Shown: piece by piece, positions 25,019-33,862 of the stretch
Layout of the letters: every line of letters begins with the position of its first letter
How positions within the stretch are numbered: the stretch's first letter is position 1
Assembly: GCF_003668575.1 (NCBI RefSeq)
Contig: NZ_RCVZ01000002.1
Location: forward strand, 62,001-126,000
Direction of reading: 5' to 3'
DNA: 64,000 nt
DNA from: Falsibacillus albus
GTDB taxonomy: Bacteria > Bacillota > Bacilli > Bacillales > DSM-25281
Notes under the pieces: model-generated
The model's input: the letters and a program-made list of their open reading frames with translations, nothing else
Told to the model about the DNA's origin: nothing
Database searches by the model: none
Translations under genes and position numbers: made by a program

Positions 25019-25213
25019 GTTGATTTCCGTAAAACAGATTTAATAGTACTAATATCAACACTAAGCTTTAACACAGGATTTTTTCACGCTCATCACGAAG
25101 AAGAATGCCTGGCGAATTTAATCGAACGTCCGCTAATATCTCCTCGCTTCGCTGCGGGGTCTCACCTGGCCCGCTGTTCCCTCCTTAGTCTCGCACCTTC
25201 CGCTCCAATCAAC
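25019..25213 (+). repeat. Dispersed palindromic element, copy 2
   Basis: Begins GGTTGATTTCCG and ends CACCTTCCGCTCCAATCAAC, so the ends are GTTGATT/AATCAAC inverted repeats. Inside are TTTAATCGAACGTCCGC and a TCGCTTCGCTGCGGGGTCTC hairpin, both shared with copy 3. It fills most of the gap between dtpT and feoA. Confidence 0.75.
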
Positions 25214-25344
25214 ATCATATGATGAGAGGTATTAAAGAAAACCTGTTAAAAGCAACAATCTTTAAGAAAATACCCTATCATTATAAGAAAATTTCTTTTT
25301 TTTATACTCACATAATTAAAAGTATGTTAGAATAAAGTTGTAAT

Positions 25345-25365
25345 TGAGAAGGTTTATCATTCTCA
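25345..25365 (+). promoter_or_regulatory. Fur-box-like palindrome before feoAB
   Basis: TGAGAAGGTTTATCATTCTCA: perfect TGAGAA/TTCTCA arms around an AT-rich centre, close to the Fur 7-1-7 pattern, 33 bp before the feoA start. Iron repression of the operon is expected. Confidence 0.65.
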
Positions 25366-25397
25366 TTTGATTTCAATAAAAAAATGGAGATTTGCAT

Positions 25398-25640
25398 ATG
25401 AACCTTACAACGTTAAAAAAAGGACAAATCGGTGTCATAAAAGATATTTCAAATACAACTAAAATACTCCAGGATCGCTTATTACATATCGGTGTCTGTG
25501 AAGGCTGCCCGATAAAATTGGAACGAACCCTGCCATTTGGAGGCCCTTGCATGATTGAGTGCGGAGGTCAGCTGATTGGCATTCGCCGGAAGGATGCCGA
25601 ATTTATCAAGGTGGAATCAGATTCATGCAAACAGCTCTGA
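25398..25640 (+). CDS. feoA: Ferrous iron transport protein A
   Basis: 80 residues forming one SH3-like FeoA domain (L-L-H-I-G-V-C-E-G motif). It is the small cytosolic partner of FeoB. ATG with GGAGA 7 nt upstream; a TTG two codons earlier is less likely. Overlaps feoB by 16 bases. Confidence 0.92.
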   Translation: MNLTTLKKGQIGVIKDISNTTKILQDRLLHIGVCEGCPIKLERTLPFGGPCMIECGGQLIGIRRKDAEFIKVESDSCKQL

Positions 25641-27610
25641 TCGGAAACCCGAACACGGGAAAGACTTCTCTATTTAATACACTGACGAATTCCTATGAAT
25701 ATGTAGGGAACTGGAGCGGAGTGACTGTCGAGAAGAAAATCGGCATCCTTTCAAAAACCAACGGCGAATTGATTGATTTACCTGGAGTTTATTCATTGCA
25801 GCCTTTATCGAAGGATGAATCTGTCGTCATCAATTTTTTATTGAATGAGCCATTTACCAATATCCTAAACATTGTAGATGCCTCCCAATTGGAACGTAAT
25901 TTGCAGCTGACACTTACTTTGCTGGAGTTCGGAAAACCTGTCCATATTGGACTCAATATGATGGATGTTGCAAAAAAACGGGGAATTCACATCAATGTAA
26001 ATAAACTAAGTTCTCTTTTAGGTGCTACCGTTACACCGATCATTGCCAGGACTGGCAAAGGATGTTTAGAGATGCAGAAAGTTCTATTGGATTCGACTGA
26101 AAAACAGCCGCCGCTGCATATCGATTATGGTCCTGAAATTGAAGGATTGATAGCTGAGTTACAAAGCACTTTTCCAATGGATATCTCCTTCCCTTCCAGA
26201 TGGTTGTCACTTCAGCTTCTTGAAGGAAATGAACAGGCTTTTCATTTTTGCAGAGATTGGATTTCTGACGAGCAATTAAGGAGACAAATAGAATCAGTTG
26301 AAGCAAACCTTTCTTTTGGTTCAGTAAAAAGAAATATTTTCCATACAAGAAAGCAATGGATCGATTCTGTTTTGGATGAAGTCATGGAACAGGATAAGAT
26401 TGTTCAGGAAACGGGCACAGCTAAAATTGACCGCATTCTCACCAATCGATGGCTGGGGATTCCAATTTTCCTTTTATTTATGTACATTATGTTCATGGTG
26501 ACATTTGATTGGCTTGGAACTCGTTTGTCGGACGCATTGGATGCCTTTTTCTCGGGGCCGTTGACTTCTGTGATCATGTACATGCTGGATGCCATCCATG
26601 CAAATGGCTTTATCAAGGATTTAATTACTCAAGGAATTATTGCCGGTGTCGGCGGGGTATTAGTGTTCGTACCTCAAATATTCATCCTATTCTTTTTCAT
26701 TTCATTCCTTGAAGATTCTGGATACATGGCAAGGGCTGCCCTCGTAATGGATAGACTCATGGAAAGGGTGGGGTTGAACGGAAAAGCGTTTATTCCGATG
26801 ATCATTGGATTCGGATGCAATGTGCCAGGCGTCATGGCAGCAAGAACCATTGAACAGCCGAAAGAACGTCTCCTGACCGTTCTATTGACACCACTTATGT
26901 CATGTTCGGCGCGACTGCCGGTCTATGCGCTGTTCGCAGGGGCGTTCTTTACAAGCCATCAATCCCTCGTAGTATTCTCGTTGTATGTACTTGGGATTGC
27001 TGTTGCACTCTTATTGGCCAGCATCTTTTCAAAGACCATCTTAAAGAATGAAGCATCATTGTTTGTTGTGGAGCTTCCTCCTTATCGCATTCCACATGGC
27101 AGGACGTTATGGAGAAGCACTTGGGAAAAAGGAAAAGGCTTTGTCCGCAAAGCAGGCACATTCATATTTGGGGGCTCTGTATTTATTTGGCTTCTATCCT
27201 ATATGGGTCCTGATGGAATTAACGTCCCAATGGATGACAGCTTTCTTGCCATGATTGGAGGAGTGCTTGCGCCACTTCTTGCACCGTTGGGATTCGCTTC
27301 ATGGCAGGCAGGTGCTTCACTTCTGACAGGTTTCCTTGCTAAGGAAGTGGTAGTGTCAACGATGAATATCATTTATCATACGCCTGATACAGGAAGCCTT
27401 CAAGGTATTTTGGCCGATCACTATACGGCATTGAGCTCCTACAGTTTCATGGTGTTCATCCTATTATATGTGCCATGCGTAGCAACAGTCGCAGCGATTA
27501 AAAATGAAGCAGGTTCAAGGAAGTGGACATTGTTTTCCATTGGATATGCCTTGCTCATTGCTTATCTCTTATCCTTTGCCATCTACCAAATAGGCAAGCT
27601 GGTAATATAG
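25625..27610 (+). CDS. feoB: Ferrous iron transporter FeoB
   Basis: 661 residues. N-terminal G domain with G-N-P-N-T-G-K-T-S (residues 7-15), D-L-P-G and N-M-M-D, then the guanine-dissociation-inhibitor-like helical part and a membrane domain with the two gate motifs (F-I-P-M-I-I-G-F-G-C-N-V-P-G with its conserved Cys). It moves Fe2+ across the membrane. The start MQTALIGNPN sits inside the feoA end, after AGGTGG. Confidence 0.95.
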   Translation: MQTALIGNPNTGKTSLFNTLTNSYEYVGNWSGVTVEKKIGILSKTNGELIDLPGVYSLQPLSKDESVVINFLLNEPFTNILNIVDASQLERNLQLTLTLLEFGKPVHIGLNMMDVAKKRGIHINVNKLSSLLGATVTPIIARTGKGCLEMQKVLLDSTEKQPPLHIDYGPEIEGLIAELQSTFPMDISFPSRWLSLQLLEGNEQAFHFCRDWISDEQLRRQIESVEANLSFGSVKRNIFHTRKQWIDSVLDEVMEQDKIVQETGTAKIDRILTNRWLGIPIFLLFMYIMFMVTFDWLGTRLSDALDAFFSGPLTSVIMYMLDAIHANGFIKDLITQGIIAGVGGVLVFVPQIFILFFFISFLEDSGYMARAALVMDRLMERVGLNGKAFIPMIIGFGCNVPGVMAARTIEQPKERLLTVLLTPLMSCSARLPVYALFAGAFFTSHQSLVVFSLYVLGIAVALLLASIFSKTILKNEASLFVVELPPYRIPHGRTLWRSTWEKGKGFVRKAGTFIFGGSVFIWLLSYMGPDGINVPMDDSFLAMIGGVLAPLLAPLGFASWQAGASLLTGFLAKEVVVSTMNIIYHTPDTGSLQGILADHYTALSSYSFMVFILLYVPCVATVAAIKNEAGSRKWTLFSIGYALLIAYLLSFAIYQIGKLVI

Positions 27611-27628
27611 TACAAGGAGGGAACTGAC

Positions 27629-27814
27629 ATGATAGCAAGCATCATCATCGGTCTGCTGGTCTTCGGATATGCCGGCTTTACCTTATATAAGTTCTTCAAG
27701 AAAAGCAAACAGGGGGTTTGCGCCACTTGTGCACTTAAAAAAAGCTGTGAATCAAAATGCGAAACTTTCTTAAGTGAATCACAGGAGTTTTCCTTGCATA
27801 AAGAAGCGAAATAA
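27629..27814 (+). CDS. FeoB-associated Cys-rich membrane protein
   Basis: 61 residues: one N-terminal membrane helix (I-A-S-I-I-I-G-L-L-V-F-G-Y) and a short cytosolic tail with four cysteines (C-A-T-C ... C-E-S-K-C). Small proteins of this type follow feoB in many Firmicutes and may act as FeoC-like partners. AAGGAGGG precedes the ATG; 18 bases after feoB. Confidence 0.88.
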   Translation: MIASIIIGLLVFGYAGFTLYKFFKKSKQGVCATCALKKSCESKCETFLSESQEFSLHKEAK

Positions 27815-27821
27815 ATGGTTT

Positions 27822-27857
27822 AGGCTGTCGAGAATATATCCCGACAGCCTTTTTTTA
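27822..27857 (+). terminator. Terminator of the feo operon
   Basis: AGGCTGTCG / CGACAGCCT hairpin, 11-nt loop, T7 tail. Confidence 0.9.
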
Positions 27858-27891
27858 TATTTTATATAAGCATAGGAGAAAGAGTGAGACC

Positions 27892-29283
27892 TCAAAATAA
27901 ATTTTTAAAGAAAGCGATTATTTTCCCAAAAAAAGTTGCTGAATCTTTACTCTCATTCTTATTGACTGTCCTGGCTGATAATAATTTTGGTGAATCGGTT
28001 TGCTCAGTAGAAACGATGTTAGTATATGAAGTCTGTTTCGGTGTTTCAGATGCAGCATTTTGTTCTATTGGTTTATCGAACACAAGCACATAAGTTTTTC
28101 GGTCGTCCCCTTTTGTTGCTAATACAGAAACCACCGTCCTGTTTCCCGTTAACTGAATTGTATGATCTGTTTTACCTTCGTATAAAACAGATGCACCGCT
28201 GTATTTAGGCACAGGATTTATGGTTATTGAAGTCATCCCTTTCGGAACGGCAATATGATACGTGTATTCATCACTCGTAAATCCAGAATCCCATGTACCA
28301 TCAGAAACAGTCAGCGATGAAAGGACAGCTGTACTGACCTTCACGGTCGAATCTGCTGCAGTTCCAGCCTGTTGGTTTGAACTTTGATTACCTTGAGATG
28401 ATCTTTGGGAAGTGGACCCTCTGGAACTTCTAAAAGCCCCCTGCGCCTTAGAACTATCGGACGAATGGGAAGTAGTTCCCTGTTTACTTGAATTCTTGTC
28501 ATCCTGCTTATTCTGAGAAGGGTCTTTTGGCGGATTTGTACTTCCCTCAGGATTCTTATCAGCTCTGATCATATGAATCGTATAGGTCTTTTCATCCCCG
28601 TTTTCAGCAATTACGTTTAATGAAAAGTCCATTTTGCCAACAGGAAGCTGCACCGTTGTCCCAGCATCCTCCAACAAAGTGTTGTTAACTTTGATTATAG
28701 AAGTTTCAACATCTTTTTCAGCAGACAATGTCAGTGCAGCAACTTCATTATCCACTTGAATGTTGTAATCAGTCACAGCAGGATCGAATCCGGGGGACAA
28801 CTCCCCTTTTGAGATTGTAATTGCTTTAAGCTTGTTATCACTATTTTGTTTTCTTGTCACAGTCAGAGTATATATACTCTTAGGATCAGTACCGTCATCC
28901 ACTGTAATCATGAATTTATTCTCACCTGTCACCAATGGATATGTATGAGAATCATCGTCTTCTGGATTTAAGCCTTCTATCGTAATGATGGCGTTTGAGT
29001 TTTCACTTTCAGCAGTGATTTTTATAGTTTGAATGTCGTTTTCTACTGTCGCAGTATAGTCAAATAGGTCAGGCGCCAATGTTTCATCAAGTTGTATCCC
29101 CTCTACTTCCAACTTGGACAACAAATTGTTGTTTTGCACTTGTTCTTCTTTTGTTTGACCATCACTCGGACTTTGATCACCCTCAGCAAAAGCAGCCAGA
29201 CTTGTTGAATATATGCTTATAGATATGATTGATACTACAGCCATTAGCTTAATCCCATTACGATTTAACCTTTTCCCCACCAT
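27892..29283 (-). CDS. Secreted protein with three cadherin-like beta-sandwich domains
   Basis: 463 residues. Signal peptide (basic start, hydrophobic core, A-F-A cleavage site before E-G-D-Q). Three repeats of the cadherin-like/PF12733 type: ~54-145, ~152-242 and ~315-400, each with L-x-x-L-x-V-x-x-G-x-L-x-P-x-F ... Y-x-x-x-V. A Ser/Gln/Gly-rich linker separates repeats 2 and 3. The C-terminus ends in an amphipathic/hydrophobic F-F-G-K-I-I-A-F-F-K-N-L-F; there is no LPxTG. AAGGAGGATTG precedes the ATG. Probably a wall- or surface-bound adhesin-like protein; partner unknown. Confidence 0.82.
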   Translation of the reverse strand: MVGKRLNRNGIKLMAVVSIISISIYSTSLAAFAEGDQSPSDGQTKEEQVQNNNLLSKLEVEGIQLDETLAPDLFDYTATVENDIQTIKITAESENSNAIITIEGLNPEDDDSHTYPLVTGENKFMITVDDGTDPKSIYTLTVTRKQNSDNKLKAITISKGELSPGFDPAVTDYNIQVDNEVAALTLSAEKDVETSIIKVNNTLLEDAGTTVQLPVGKMDFSLNVIAENGDEKTYTIHMIRADKNPEGSTNPPKDPSQNKQDDKNSSKQGTTSHSSDSSKAQGAFRSSRGSTSQRSSQGNQSSNQQAGTAADSTVKVSTAVLSSLTVSDGTWDSGFTSDEYTYHIAVPKGMTSITINPVPKYSGASVLYEGKTDHTIQLTGNRTVVSVLATKGDDRKTYVLVFDKPIEQNAASETPKQTSYTNIVSTEQTDSPKLLSARTVNKNESKDSATFFGKIIAFFKNLF

Positions 29284-29405
29284 CTACAATCCTCCTTAAT
29301 ATTCTTTTAAGACCAAATTAGGAATACTTTATCATTTAATGCTTAAAATACTCTTAAGTTTTTTAAAACGGATTGTAGATGGATGCGAAGTTTCTATGAA
29401 AATAT

Positions 29406-29445
29406 AAAAAGGTCTCAATCCTATAAGGATTGAGACCTTTTTCAG
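29406..29445. terminator. Bidirectional terminator next to tRNA-Val
   Basis: AAGGTCTCAATCC / GGATTGAGACCTT perfect hairpin with A5 before and T5 after. On the minus strand it ends the tRNA transcript just past its 3' end. Confidence 0.85.
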
Positions 29446-29447
29446 TA

Positions 29448-29519
29448 TGATCTGAGAGGGATTCGAACCCCCGACCCCTTCCCTGTCAAGGAAGTATTCT
29501 CCCGCTGAACTATCAGATC
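29448..29519 (-). tRNA. tRNA-Val (anticodon GAC)
   Basis: Full cloverleaf on the minus strand: 7-bp acceptor GATCTGA/TCAGATC, D stem GTTC/GAAT, anticodon stem CTTCC/GGAAG with loop TTGACAG (anticodon GAC, reading GUC/GUU), variable loop GGGTC, T arm with TTCGAAT, discriminator A. No CCA is encoded. 72 nt. Single tRNA gene with its own promoter. Confidence 0.93.
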
Positions 29520-29537
29520 GTGTTAGCTACAAATTCT

Positions 29538-29565
29538 ATTATAATCATTTTTCAGCCAATGTCAA
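29538..29565 (-). promoter_or_regulatory. Sigma-A promoter of the tRNA-Val gene
   Basis: Consensus boxes on the minus strand: TTGACA (29560-29565), 16 bp, TATAAT (29538-29543), 18 bp before the tRNA 5' end. Confidence 0.85.
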
Positions 29566-29661
29566 CGGATTTTAATATATTTTTTAAAATATGTTTTTCT
29601 TTGTTTATACACACCACATTAGTGGTAAAAAATTACCATTATGATTAAGGAGGTATTATGA

Positions 29662-29973
29662 ATGAGCAATCATTTGGGAAAAGTTGAAGAGAAACTGAAG
29701 CATGTCGATGGTGAAGAAAAAGAGCAAATACTCCAATCCTTCGATGATTTCAAACAATACTTAGCGGATAAAGTTGAACTTGGGGAAAAACTCGGTTTGA
29801 ATGAAGAACAGTTGGCGATGGCAGCTGAAAAGATTGCGGACCACCTTGCGAAAAGAGAAGATCCTAAAAACCGAGAAGAACATCTTCTAAATGAACTATG
29901 GAGCGTAGGGTCAAAGGAACAGCAGCATCATCTTGCACACATGCTTGTTCGTTTAGTAAAGGCAGAAAAATAA
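29662..29973 (+). CDS. DUF3243 family protein (YmfJ-like)
   Basis: 103 residues, charged and fully helical, with L-x-x-F-D-D-F-K-Q-Y-L and E-x-L-L-N-E-L-W-x-V-G-x-x-x-E-Q near the end, as in the DUF3243 family of Bacillales. Function unknown. The second of two overlapping ATGs is used: it is in frame and 8 nt from AAGGAGG. Confidence 0.88.
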   Translation: MSNHLGKVEEKLKHVDGEEKEQILQSFDDFKQYLADKVELGEKLGLNEEQLAMAAEKIADHLAKREDPKNREEHLLNELWSVGSKEQQHHLAHMLVRLVKAEK

Positions 29974-29983
29974 AGAACGTAAA

Positions 29984-30013
29984 AAGAGCGGGAAAACTCC
30001 CGGTCTTTTTTTT
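29984..30013 (+). terminator. Terminator of the DUF3243 gene
   Basis: GAGCGGGA / TCCCGGTC stem (one mismatch), 4-nt loop and T8 tail. Confidence 0.75.
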
Positions 30014-30021
30014 GGATGAAC

Positions 30022-30052
30022 AAAAAAAAGAAGGGCTGCCGGACAGCCCCTC
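30022..30052 (-). terminator. Terminator of the TRAP transporter operon
   Basis: On the minus strand GGGCTG-TCCGG-CAGCCC followed by TTCTTTTTTTT. Confidence 0.85.
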
Positions 30053-30057
30053 CTTCC

Positions 30058-32022
30058 TTATACCTGTGCATTTAATTTCCTAGATTTTGGTTCTTTTTTA
30101 TTGATCCATTGAATTGCAAGCATTCCGATGAAAAGTACGACGCCGATAATATCCGAAATACCTTCTGGATAAACGAGCATCAGTCCTGCCGCTGCTCCGA
30201 CGATCCGTTCAAACCAATAAAGTTTGCGATACCAATACCCGATCATTCCTGCCCCTATTGCCATCATCCCTGCAATCGCAGTGATGACCACCCAGATGAC
30301 TCTCGTGATCGTCGTGTCGATCATCAGCAAATCGGGCTGCAGGACGAACATATATGGAATGATGAAGGCGGCTATTGCCAGCTTCGAAGAGTTCACGCCA
30401 GTTTTTATTGGCTCCCCCCCTGATACACCAGCTGCTGCGAAGGCAGCAAGAGCAACCGGCGGTGTGATATCGGCAATGATCCCGAAATAGAACACAAACA
30501 AATGCGCTGCTAATTGAGGTACCCCAAGCAAAATGATGGCAGGTGCAGCGATCGTGGATGTGATAACATAATTGGCTGTGGTGGGCGATCCCATCCCCAG
30601 GATGAGAGCTGTAATCATCGTAAAGAACAGTGTCAACAGGAGCTTTTCATCCGCTAAATCAACAAGTCCGTTGGCCAGCTTCAATCCAAGGCCCGTCTTT
30701 GTGACCACCCCTACGATTATTCCCGCGCAGGCAGTCGCAGCAGCCACTGACAGAGCCGTACGCGCTCCATCCACAAGCGCATCGATGATCGACCTTACAT
30801 TCATTCTCGTTTCTTTATTGAAAGCACTGATGACTATGGCCGATACAATGGACCATAAAGCGGCTCGCATGACGCTCATATGCAGCATCAAAAGAACAAT
30901 GACCGTTAAAATCGGAATGAGCAGATAGATTTTCTTTAATACTTCCAAACGATTTGGCATTTCTTCATCGGTCAGTCCCCTTAGCCCGATCCTTTTCGCC
31001 TCAAAATGGGTCATGATCCAGATTCCTGTAAAATATAGCAATGCCGGAATCGCAGCGGCTTTGGCAATGTCCCAGTAAGATATTCCACCAATGAATTCAA
31101 CCATTAGGAATGCTGCTGCCCCCATGATCGGCGGCATCAGCTGACCACCGGTTGACGCAGCTGCTTCAACGGCTCCTGCAAATTCCTTCCGGTACCCCAG
31201 TTTCTTCATCATTGGTATCGTAAATGAACCGGATGTTACGACGTTGGCAACTGAACTTCCACTGATCGTCCCTTGGAGCGCACTCGAAAATATCGCTACC
31301 TTAGCTGGCCCGCCTATTCTCTTTCCTGCAATGGCGACGGCCAAATCATTGAAATACTGTCCGACTCCTGTCTTCACCAAAAATGCACCGAAAAGCAAAA
31401 ACAAAAAGATATATGTAGCAGATACGGATAATGGGGTACCTAAAATCCCTTCCGTTGTGAAAAACATCGTTTTCACCAAATCCTCCAGATCCAATCCCCT
31501 GTGTGCAAGGAACCCCGGCATGTATGGTCCAAAATAGGCATAAAGCAAAAAGAGGATTGAGATCGTCATGATCGGAAGTCCCACTGCCCGCCTTGTCGCT
31601 TCCAGCACCAGCAGAACTGCGGTGATGCCGACGGCAAAATCAAGGGATGTCATGATCCCGACACGGCTGACGATATCATCCATCATGATTGGCCAATATA
31701 TGCCTACCCCTACTGCCAAGAAGGAAAGAATGATATCGTACCATGCGGCTTTGTTGTTCTTTCGTGTTTTTTTTGCTGCCGGGAATAAAAGAAAGATGAG
31801 CGATAATGCAAATCCCAAATGGATGGAAAGTAAAATCTGTTTCGGGAAAACTTGAAAAATGGAAGCATACAATTGAAAGATTGAAAATGCCAAGAGTCCT
31901 AAGAAAACAACCTTGCCGGAGATACCGGATAATTTTCTGGTTCCTGCTTCCGGATCGAATTTTTCCAACAGCTCCTGTTGTTCCTCCATTGATAATGTTT
32001 CGTGCTGAGTCTTTTCAGTCAA
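30058..32022 (-). CDS. TRAP transporter fused permease (DctQM type)
   Basis: 654 residues with about 16-18 membrane helices: a small DctQ-like part fused to a DctM-like part with G-T-I-S-G-S-S-V-A-N-V and G-G-Q-L-M-P-P-I-M-G-A-A-A-F. It takes solutes from the TAXI binding protein using a Na+ or H+ gradient. TTG start after GGAGTG (7 nt). Overlaps the DUF1850 gene by 8 bases. Substrate unknown; TAXI/fused-permease systems are linked to C4-dicarboxylates and glutamate-like acids in other organisms. Confidence 0.9.
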   Translation of the reverse strand: MTEKTQHETLSMEEQQELLEKFDPEAGTRKLSGISGKVVFLGLLAFSIFQLYASIFQVFPKQILLSIHLGFALSLIFLLFPAAKKTRKNNKAAWYDIILSFLAVGVGIYWPIMMDDIVSRVGIMTSLDFAVGITAVLLVLEATRRAVGLPIMTISILFLLYAYFGPYMPGFLAHRGLDLEDLVKTMFFTTEGILGTPLSVSATYIFLFLLFGAFLVKTGVGQYFNDLAVAIAGKRIGGPAKVAIFSSALQGTISGSSVANVVTSGSFTIPMMKKLGYRKEFAGAVEAAASTGGQLMPPIMGAAAFLMVEFIGGISYWDIAKAAAIPALLYFTGIWIMTHFEAKRIGLRGLTDEEMPNRLEVLKKIYLLIPILTVIVLLMLHMSVMRAALWSIVSAIVISAFNKETRMNVRSIIDALVDGARTALSVAAATACAGIIVGVVTKTGLGLKLANGLVDLADEKLLLTLFFTMITALILGMGSPTTANYVITSTIAAPAIILLGVPQLAAHLFVFYFGIIADITPPVALAAFAAAGVSGGEPIKTGVNSSKLAIAAFIIPYMFVLQPDLLMIDTTITRVIWVVITAIAGMMAIGAGMIGYWYRKLYWFERIVGAAAGLMLVYPEGISDIIGVVLFIGMLAIQWINKKEPKSRKLNAQV

Positions 32023-32536
32023 GAATATTCACTCCTCTCCATAGCTTGTACAGAGTCAATTTTTCCACTTTGATTTGAACGATCGTCCCTGGCTTGATCG
32101 TATCCTTCAACGGGTAGGTCCTTCCCTTAAAGATAATCCGATGATTCGCAACTACTTGACCAGTGCTTAAATTAATGTAAGGAAATACTCTCTTCATATT
32201 TTTGATGTAATATTCTCCATTTTTCATTTCGAAGGTTTCTCCCTTTTCAGCATTTGAAGGCATACCGATGGCAGTGTCCTTATACATAAGTTCGACCTGA
32301 CGGATGTTTCCATCTCCTTGAATCTTATAGAATTCTTTAACCTCTGATAAATGAATGGAATGGGTATACTGGATTTGGAAGGCCCTTTCCCCTTTTAAAG
32401 GAATGTAGGCTAATTCCCTCCCGCTTGAAAGCTCCTCGATGGAGAGGCACTTTTCAATTGGAAGAAAATATCCGACGCATATGAAGAAAAGCATAATGAA
32501 AATAAACAAACCAATTATTGAGCCCTTTTTTTTCAT
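32015..32536 (-). CDS. DUF1850 protein of a TAXI-TRAP system
   Basis: 173 residues with one N-terminal membrane helix (I-I-G-L-F-I-F-I-M-L) and an outward DUF1850 domain (F-Q-I-Q-Y-T-H-S-I-H, T-A-I-G-M-P-S). DUF1850 proteins are found beside TAXI-type TRAP transporters and their role is not known to me. Start MKKKGSIIG follows AGGGTGGT by 6 nt; earlier Met codons would extend into the hairpin at 32610. Confidence 0.8.
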   Translation of the reverse strand: MKKKGSIIGLFIFIMLFFICVGYFLPIEKCLSIEELSSGRELAYIPLKGERAFQIQYTHSIHLSEVKEFYKIQGDGNIRQVELMYKDTAIGMPSNAEKGETFEMKNGEYYIKNMKRVFPYINLSTGQVVANHRIIFKGRTYPLKDTIKPGTIVQIKVEKLTLYKLWRGVNILD

Positions 32537-32609
32537 TTCTGACCACCCTAGCTGCATTCTTACGATATTCCAGAAATTCATTTTAAAATGGCAGCCTATA
32601 AGCAACAGC

Positions 32610-32652
32610 AGCTGCACACGACGATCGACCAAGCCGATGCACATGTGCAGCT
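32610..32652 (-). repeat. Inverted repeat between binding-protein and DUF1850 genes
   Basis: AGCTGCACA / TGTGCAGCT, 9-bp perfect arms with a 25-base loop, no T-run. Such stem-loops after a binding-protein gene often protect its message and lower expression of the permease genes. Inference from position. Confidence 0.5.
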
Positions 32653-32692
32653 CAATGGAAATGCTTAGGAAGCCGCCCTACTTTTCAAACGA

Positions 32693-33655
32693 TTATTGTT
32701 TGATTCCTTTTTCATCGAAATACTTCTTGGCGCCTGGGTGAAGTTCGATGCCCAATCCTTGCAGAGCATTTTCAGCTTTGATGTATTCTTTTTTATTTGT
32801 GATCTTGTCTGTATGGTCAAAGATTGCTTTTGTCATTTTATAAACCATATCCTTCGATAAGTCAGAGCGTACGACGAGCATCGCACGTACGGCTACAGTA
32901 GGAACATCCTCTTCAAGACCATATGTACCGGACTTGACTACATCCTTTGCGTAGTAAGGGTACTTTTTGATTAAATCATCCATTTTATCATCATCCAGCG
33001 CAATGATGTTGACTGGCGTAGTGGCAGACAACCCTTCAACCGCACCAGTTGGAGCCCCCGATGTAATAAATGCAGCGTCAATCGTCCCATCTTGGATACC
33101 TTGTGCTGAATCATCAAATGATAGGTTGCGTGCCTTTAAGTCGTCTGTCTTAAGGCCATATACTTCCAGGATCTGTTCGGCGTTTGCCAATGTACCAGAT
33201 CCGGCTTCCCCTACTGAAACCACTTTTCCTTTTAAATCTTCAACAGATTTAATGCCGGATTTTTTTGATGTGACAATTTGAATCGTTTCCGGATACAATG
33301 TTCCGATCGCTTGAACATTATCTACTTTATTATCTTTGAACATTAATTCGCCTTTTGTGGCATAAGAAGCGATGTCTGATTGAGTGAAAGCGACTTCGAC
33401 TTTTTTCTTTTTTAAGGAAGCCATATTTTCAGCTGATGCCCCTGAAGTAATGGCATTTGCATCGATGCCCGTTTCATCCTGGATGAGTTTTGCAAACGTC
33501 CCTCCCAAAGGATAGTACGTTCCACCTGTTCCACCTGTGGCAAGACTGATAAATTTCACTTTGCCTGAACCATCCTTCTCGCCGCCGCACGCTGCAAGCA
33601 GCAAAGATAATGCCAGTACTATTGCAGTGCCGAGAAAAAAGCTTCTCCTTTTCAT
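32693..33655 (-). CDS. TAXI-family TRAP transporter solute-binding lipoprotein
   Basis: 320 residues. Lipoprotein signal with L-A-A-C near residue 22, then the TAXI (NMT1-like) fold with A-T-G-G-T-G-G-T-Y-Y-P-L-G-G and N-A-I-T-S-G-A-S-A-E-N. It would capture the solute outside the membrane and deliver it to the permease. First gene of the operon TAXI - DUF1850 - permease. GGGGGA lies before the ATG. Confidence 0.9.
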   Translation of the reverse strand: MKRRSFFLGTAIVLALSLLLAACGGEKDGSGKVKFISLATGGTGGTYYPLGGTFAKLIQDETGIDANAITSGASAENMASLKKKKVEVAFTQSDIASYATKGELMFKDNKVDNVQAIGTLYPETIQIVTSKKSGIKSVEDLKGKVVSVGEAGSGTLANAEQILEVYGLKTDDLKARNLSFDDSAQGIQDGTIDAAFITSGAPTGAVEGLSATTPVNIIALDDDKMDDLIKKYPYYAKDVVKSGTYGLEEDVPTVAVRAMLVVRSDLSKDMVYKMTKAIFDHTDKITNKKEYIKAENALQGLGIELHPGAKKYFDEKGIKQ

Positions 33656-33862
33656 TGAAAATCCCCCTTTTTATGGAAAATAATAGTTACTAGAATATTT
33701 TAACATAATTTTTATTTTAATAGTTAATGAATTTAGATTATTGAAATAATAAAAACAGCTCCATTTGATGCTTCATCGTTTTAGGCATTTGCCAGTGCTA
33801 TATGTTAAAATCATGGTGTATGCGCTTTATTTTTATTATGAACTAAGTTGGAGGTCATCATC

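Noticed and set aside
24950-25222. Open frame of 90 codons after dtpT
   Set aside because: It covers the dtpT terminator and a repeat copy and has no ribosome site.
29448-29519. Reading the tRNA as tRNA-Asp
   Set aside because: The 7-base loop is TTGACAG, so the anticodon is GAC (Val); Asp would need GTC.
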